Shown here in pieces: positions 5,996 to 9,872 of a stretch of 9,872 nt of DNA (positions are counted from its first letter, which is position 1; each line of letters starts with the position of its first letter). The DNA comes from an uncultured Eubacteriales bacterium. Lineage in GTDB: Bacteria > Bacillota > Clostridia > Oscillospirales > Acutalibacteraceae. A model generated the notes under the pieces. It saw only the letters and a program-made list of their open reading frames with translations, had not been told where the DNA came from and made no database searches. The translations under genes and the position numbers were made by a program. The stretch lies in assembly GCA_900321905.1 (NCBI GenBank), contig ONXZ01000051.1, positions 1-9,872 of the forward strand. The letters run 5' to 3'.

Positions 5996-6025
5996 TTGTA
6001 TGAATTTGTTTGCGGAGGTTTTACT

Positions 6026-7150
6026 ATGGAAGCCGTTAAAGAAAAAACAAAAAAGCAGTCGAAAGGTAAAAAAGCAGTGACTATTATTCTTTGCATAATT
6101 ATTGCGATTGCAGTTGCAGCTGTTGTATTTATTAATATCACCACAAAACCTGCAAAAGATACTGATGAAAACAGGTTTGCAGTCGGCGGTATGGTTGTAT
6201 CTGACACAGTAGAGTACAAGGATGAAAGCGGCAAGGGTATCCGTCACAATCCCATAGTGCGCATTATGCAGATGGTATGGCGATTCTGCTCAGACGGCGA
6301 CGCAAAAAAACACGCCGACCAGACTCCGCCTGATAAAATTGAAAAGAAAAAAGATATTGCCTACATAGACGACGGAAACATCTATCACAAACTCGATGTT
6401 TACTACCCTGAAGGCACGCCTGCCGACGCAAAACTGCCGGTTGTTATTGATATTCACGGCGGCGGCTGGATGTACGGCGACAAGGATTTAAACGAGTACT
6501 ACTGCCTGTCAATTGCAGACAGGGGGTACACAGTATTCAATATCAGTTACCGTCTTGTTCCTGATGTTACGGTTAACGAGCAGTTGCAGGACGTGGCAAT
6601 GGCTCTGCAGTGGATTAGCAAAAATATGTCAAATTATCCGTGCGACACAAGCAAGATTATGCTTACAGGCGACTCCGCAGGCGGTCAACTTGCGGCGTAC
6701 TCGGCAGTGCTTCTGCAAAGTGAAGAACTGCGCAAAACGTTTGACGTGGTTGACGGCAACATTGACGTGTCCGCGCTTGTGCTTACATCGCCTGTTGCGT
6801 TTATGAAGGACGGCGGCGCGTTTAGCGTATATACAAAAATTCTGTGGGGCAAAGACTACAAGTCAAAGCCGACTTATAAGTTTATGGATTTGAGCGAGAT
6901 TATTGACTACGCCAAACTCCCGCCTACATATCTTATCACAAGCGGCGGCGACAGCCTTGCTCACGACCAGACGCACCGAGCATATAAACTCCTGAAAGAA
7001 AAAGGTGTTAAGTGCAAAATCGCCGACTTCGGCGACGATGAGAACGGCGAGCCGCTTCCGCACGTTTTCAGCGTACTGTTCCCATTCGACAAATCCGGCA
7101 CCAAAGCCATCGACGACGCCCTCACCTTCTTCGATGAAGCCTGTAAATAA
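6026..7150 (+). CDS. Membrane-anchored alpha/beta hydrolase (HSL-type esterase)
   Basis: This 374-residue serine hydrolase belongs to the hormone-sensitive-lipase/acetyl-esterase group. A lysine-rich N-terminus and one membrane helix (about 17-38) anchor it with the catalytic domain outside the cytoplasm, after a linker of about 70 residues. Motifs are the oxyanion-hole HGGGW (144-148), nucleophile elbow GDSAGG (215-220, Ser217), acid in SGGDSL (Asp309) and His346 in LPHVF. It likely cleaves acyl or acetyl esters, perhaps on envelope or dietary glycans, but the substrate is inferred only from location and family. The ATG at 6026 is supported by GGAGG 7 nt upstream; an in-frame TTG at 5996 falls in the promoter and is rejected. 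It has its own promoter and terminator and so is probably monocistronic. Confidence 0.9.
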   Translation: MEAVKEKTKKQSKGKKAVTIILCIIIAIAVAAVVFINITTKPAKDTDENRFAVGGMVVSDTVEYKDESGKGIRHNPIVRIMQMVWRFCSDGDAKKHADQTPPDKIEKKKDIAYIDDGNIYHKLDVYYPEGTPADAKLPVVIDIHGGGWMYGDKDLNEYYCLSIADRGYTVFNISYRLVPDVTVNEQLQDVAMALQWISKNMSNYPCDTSKIMLTGDSAGGQLAAYSAVLLQSEELRKTFDVVDGNIDVSALVLTSPVAFMKDGGAFSVYTKILWGKDYKSKPTYKFMDLSEIIDYAKLPPTYLITSGGDSLAHDQTHRAYKLLKEKGVKCKIADFGDDENGEPLPHVFSVLFPFDKSGTKAIDDALTFFDEACK

Positions 7151-7159
7151 TTACATTAG

Positions 7160-7197
7160 AAAAACGCTTGACTAAGCAATTAGTCAAGCGTTTTTTT
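7160..7197. terminator. Bidirectional terminator with GCAA tetraloop
   Basis: ACGCTTGACTAA and TTAGTCAAGCGT pair around a GCAA loop (7176-7179), a stable GNRA-type tetraloop. A-run and T-run flanks extend the stem to 16 bp (7160-7175 with 7180-7195). It ends the rightward esterase gene and the leftward argS/radical SAM unit, whose stop codon is at 7199-7201. Confidence 0.93.
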
Positions 7198-7198
7198 G

Positions 7199-8529
7199 TT
7201 AGTTATTCAGTTCTGCTTTGCCTTCGGGGGTGTCGCGGTAGTATTGGGTGAACGGGTGGAAGCGTTCTTTTTCCTCCCAGATTTCCTTTGCCTTTGGCGC
7301 CCAATGCTCAGCGTAGTGTTCACATTTTGCGCAGAGCGTTTCAACGCTTTCGGGGCAGTTGAGATTGGTGGACTTTGCGCCTGTCTTGTTAACTATTTTC
7401 ACAAGCGCGTCCGGATTTTCAAGCATAGGGCAGGGGCGCAGCATATTGTCGTTGAACGGCTGACCCTTGTAGTATTCGTGGAAGAGCGGCGATTTAAGAC
7501 ATTCAAGCACACTCTTTTCCCTGATGTTTGAGTCGCTGTAATGGATAAATACGCACGGCTCAACATCGCCCTCGCTGTTGACGTGGAAGTAGTTTCTGCC
7601 GCCTGCGATACAACCGCCGACGAATTCGCCGTCGTGCTGGAAGTCAACGGTAAAAATCGGCTTACCTGTTTTGTCGTTTCGCTTTTCACGGATTGTGCGG
7701 TATACATGTTCGCGTTGTTCAGGCGTAAGCAGCAGGCTTGTGTCGGCGCCGCTGCCGATTGGCATATAGTGGAAATACCATGCAAAAATTGCGCCGTTTT
7801 CAATCTCCATATCATAAAACTCATCGCTTGTGACAGCCTCGTAATTCTGACTGGTGTAGCACACGGATGTGCCAAAGATACACTTGTGCTTTTTGAGCAG
7901 TCAAGGCCGAGGTTGCCCGCTTTTTTCATATCCTCGCAGAACTGGTCGTCAACAAGCGTGCCGTTTGTGAATGCAAGGAAAATGCAGTCCCTGTTTTCGC
8001 TGACAAGCGTGAGCAAATCTTTTTTGCGTACAAGCGGCTCGCCGCCTGTGAACATAAAAAAGTGCGTGCCGAGTTCCTTTGCCTCTTTAACAACCTTACG
8101 CATTTCGTCCAGTGTGAGGTTTGATTTGTGGCCGTATTCTGCTGCCCAGCATCCCTTGCATTTGAGGTTGCATGCGGAAGTCGGGTCCATCAGAATAACC
8201 CACGGAATGTTGCAGCCGAGTTCTTCTCTCTTTCTACGCAGAGTCGATGTGCCGACATATCCCGCGTCAATCGCAAAGGTTAGCGCAACATTTGTAAAAA
8301 CATCTCTGTCAATACGTTCAATGCCGTCAAACAGGTATTTGTGCCATACGTTGTTTTCGTTAGTGATTATATCAATCGGCTTTTCAAATGTGCTTTTAGG
8401 GTAAATCCCGCCCGCTGCAAATTTGCCGACCTTAATAAGCCGAAGCATATTGCGCTTTGGATTTTTGTACATATATTTCATCAGCATCTCGCCGATTTTG
8501 TGAAGTAAAGACGGGCTGATATTAGCCAT
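7199..8529 (-). pseudogene. Radical SAM/SPASM protein, broken by internal deletion and frameshift
   Basis: The gene starts with ATG at 8529 behind AGAGAGG, 17 nt after argS. The N-terminal part carries the [4Fe-4S] motif CNLKCKGC (Cys120, Cys124, Cys127) and GGEP (162-165) and reads well to ...MKKAGNLGL (about 7903). After that the same frame yields unrelated sequence and a stop near 7399. The correct C-terminal half continues in another frame from about 7900 (LLKKHKCIFGTS) to the TAA at 7199. It includes the SPASM-like cysteines (GGCIAGG, EPCVF, CPML, CAKCEH) for auxiliary clusters. From memory of the family, some 25-30 codons between the two halves, including an SxEG...RRGxG segment, are absent. 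Substrate of the intact enzyme is unknown. An assembly error is the main alternative to a true pseudogene. Confidence 0.83.
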
Positions 8530-8546
8530 ATCGGTACCTCTCTTTA

Positions 8547-9872
8547 TTACATTGATTCAGGTGCTTCTATTTTAAGCATAGTAAGAATGTTGTGGATAGT
8601 AGACTTAACCGCTGTGCAGAGGTAAAGCCTTGCATTCATCAGCGCTTTATCGTCAGTCACAACACGGTGCGCGTTGTAGAACTTGTGGAACAGCGTTGCA
8701 AGTTCTATCACATAGTGAGTAATCTTTGCCGGGTCGTAGTTCCTGGCGGCAGAGATAATCTCGTCTGTCAGCGCGCTCAGGTGAGTGATGAGTTCGCGCT
8801 CTTCAGAACTTGTCAGCAGTTTGAATTCGTCCATAGTAGGGTCAGTAATCTCGACGCCCTGCTCCTTTGCCCTTTTGAGGATTGAACATATACGCGCGTG
8901 AGCGTACTGAACGTAGTAAACAGGGTTGTCGCTCGATTGTTTTGCTGCAAGTTCAAGGTCAAAGTCAAAGTGCGAGTTCGGTTCACGCAGGTTGAAGAAA
9001 AATCTTGCCGCGTCAATCGGCACTTCCTCAAGCAGAGTGTTGAGTGTTATTGCTTTTCCTGAACGTTTTGAAAGTTTTATTGTTTCGCCGTCGCGGACAA
9101 GGCGCACCATCTGCATTATGACGATGTCGAGCCTGTCTTCGTCAAGACCAAGCGCGGTGAGCGCCGCTTTCATACGCGGAACATAGCCGTGGTGGTCCGC
9201 ACCAAGCACATCAATCGCTTTGTCAAAACCGCGGGTCACGAGTTTGTTATAATGATATGCGATATCAGGCACGATATATGTCGGAAGTCCGTTGTTGCGG
9301 ATAAGAACAATATCCTTGTCGTTGCCGTATTCGCTCGCTTTAAACCAGAGCGCGCCGTCCTGTTCGTATGTGGCGCCCTTTTCTTTGAGTGCGGCGATAA
9401 CGCGCTCAACGGAGCCATCGTTGTGGAGAGTGGACTCTCTGAACCACTTGTCGTAGGTGATTCTGTATTTGCCGAGGTCACGCTCCAGACCTGCAATGTT
9501 CTGTGGTAGGGCAAAGTCAACAAGCGCTTTGCGGCGCTCCTCGCTTGGCGCGTCGGCGTACTTGTCGCCGTACTGTGCCTTGAAGTTGTCCGCGTGTTCG
9601 GTGATGTCTGCCCCGTGGTAAGCGTCCTCCGGCATTTCTATATCTTTGCCGCACGCCTGCAGGTAACGTACCTCAAGCGATGTTGCAAATTTTTCAATCT
9701 GATTACCGGCGTCATTGATGTAAAACTCGCGCTTAACATCGTAGCCTGCGTACTGCAAAACCGACGCAAGGCAGTCGCCGATTGCGCCGCCGCGCGCGTT
9801 GCCGATGTGCATAGGGCCTGTCGGGTTTGCGGACACAAATTCAACAAGAATTTTTTTACCCTCGCCGTAGTC
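8547..9872 (-). CDS. argS: Arginyl-tRNA synthetase, 5' end outside window
   Basis: This class I aminoacyl-tRNA synthetase charges tRNA-Arg. The window holds the last 441 codons; the frame stays open to the right edge, so roughly the first 110-120 residues (most of the N-terminal tRNA-recognition domain) are missing. The start of the catalytic core is visible as SANPTGPMHIGN (about 9836-9801), in which HIGN replaces the canonical HIGH, as is common in this clade's ArgRS. The KMSKS loop appears as KLSKRSG (about 9082-9062). The C-terminal helical anticodon-binding DALR domain follows (NPVYYVQYAHARI onward) and ends in the expected position at APESM. The radical SAM gene follows after 17 nt and is probably cotranscribed. 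Confidence 0.97.
   Translation of the reverse strand, partial: DYGEGKKILVEFVSANPTGPMHIGNARGGAIGDCLASVLQYAGYDVKREFYINDAGNQIEKFATSLEVRYLQACGKDIEMPEDAYHGADITEHADNFKAQYGDKYADAPSEERRKALVDFALPQNIAGLERDLGKYRITYDKWFRESTLHNDGSVERVIAALKEKGATYEQDGALWFKASEYGNDKDIVLIRNNGLPTYIVPDIAYHYNKLVTRGFDKAIDVLGADHHGYVPRMKAALTALGLDEDRLDIVIMQMVRLVRDGETIKLSKRSGKAITLNTLLEEVPIDAARFFFNLREPNSHFDFDLELAAKQSSDNPVYYVQYAHARICSILKRAKEQGVEITDPTMDEFKLLTSSEERELITHLSALTDEIISAARNYDPAKITHYVIELATLFHKFYNAHRVVTDDKALMNARLYLCTAVKSTIHNILTMLKIEAPESM

Noticed and set aside
7541..8404. Long open frame of 287 codons on the plus strand
   Set aside because: It lies antisense to the radical SAM gene, whose translation shows clear family motifs. 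This frame shows no recognisable domain and no ribosome binding site at its start.
7199..8529. Two separate genes instead of one broken radical SAM gene
   Set aside because: The first ATG of the downstream half (at 7864) falls inside conserved sequence that begins earlier in that frame (LLKKHKCIFGTS), and there is no ribosome binding site there. The two halves together make one family-length protein.
7199..8529. Radical SAM/SPASM enzyme as the modifying partner of the 34-aa peptide
   Set aside because: It is more than 4 kb away, broken, and sits in an argS transcription unit. The peptide also has no Cys and no adjacent export gene. There is no positional support.
9801..9836. HIGN in place of HIGH in ArgRS as an oddity
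   Set aside because: This variant, together with KLSKRSG, is usual in a large group of Firmicutes arginyl-tRNA synthetases as far as I recall, so it is not notable.
1..9872. CRISPR array, tRNA, rRNA, insertion sequence or attachment site
   Set aside because: I found no regularly spaced repeats, tRNA-like cloverleaf, transposase frame or terminal repeats. The only clear hairpins are the three terminators.

Overview
The window looks like chromosomal DNA from a low-to-mid GC Clostridia-type Firmicute, probably a gut Oscillospirales-like lineage. The reasons are GGAGG-type ribosome binding sites before nearly every gene, textbook sigma-A promoters, an ArgRS of the HIGN-signature type, and the general style of the proteins. 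This placement is inference; no rRNA or tRNA is present.

Layout. (1) Positions 1-420: a bidirectional terminator, a minus-strand XRE-family repressor (39-281), and a divergent control region. That region holds a perfect 10-bp inverted repeat over the repressor's ribosome binding site, two GATATATC-core palindromes, and a strong promoter facing right. (2) Positions 421-2817: a rightward operon of a membrane-anchored calcineurin-like phosphoesterase, a D-2-hydroxyacid dehydrogenase and a small MGMT-family protein, closed by a strong terminator. (3) Positions 2815-2982: a 34-codon minus-strand gene for a very acidic peptide, with its own near-consensus promoter and a strong ribosome binding site. 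(4) Positions 3057-5975: a tightly packed rightward operon of a PQ-loop/SemiSWEET-like membrane protein, an HD-domain phosphohydrolase (14-nt overlap) and a ComEC-type DNA channel whose C-terminal nuclease-like domain is degenerate. (5) Positions 5967-7197: a membrane-anchored HSL-type esterase. Its exact-consensus promoter begins in the last two codons of comEC, and a terminator follows it. (6) Positions 7199-9872, leftward: argS, entering from the right edge with its 5' end outside the window, then a radical SAM/SPASM gene broken by an internal deletion and frameshift.

Most genes are housekeeping or solitary metabolic genes, and I see no complete phage, CRISPR or defence locus. The least explained element is the 34-aa peptide gene. 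The next most informative are the broken radical SAM gene and three enzymes with changes at positions normally conserved for catalysis: the ComEC beta-lactamase-like domain, the MGMT PCHR motif and the phosphoesterase GNH motif.
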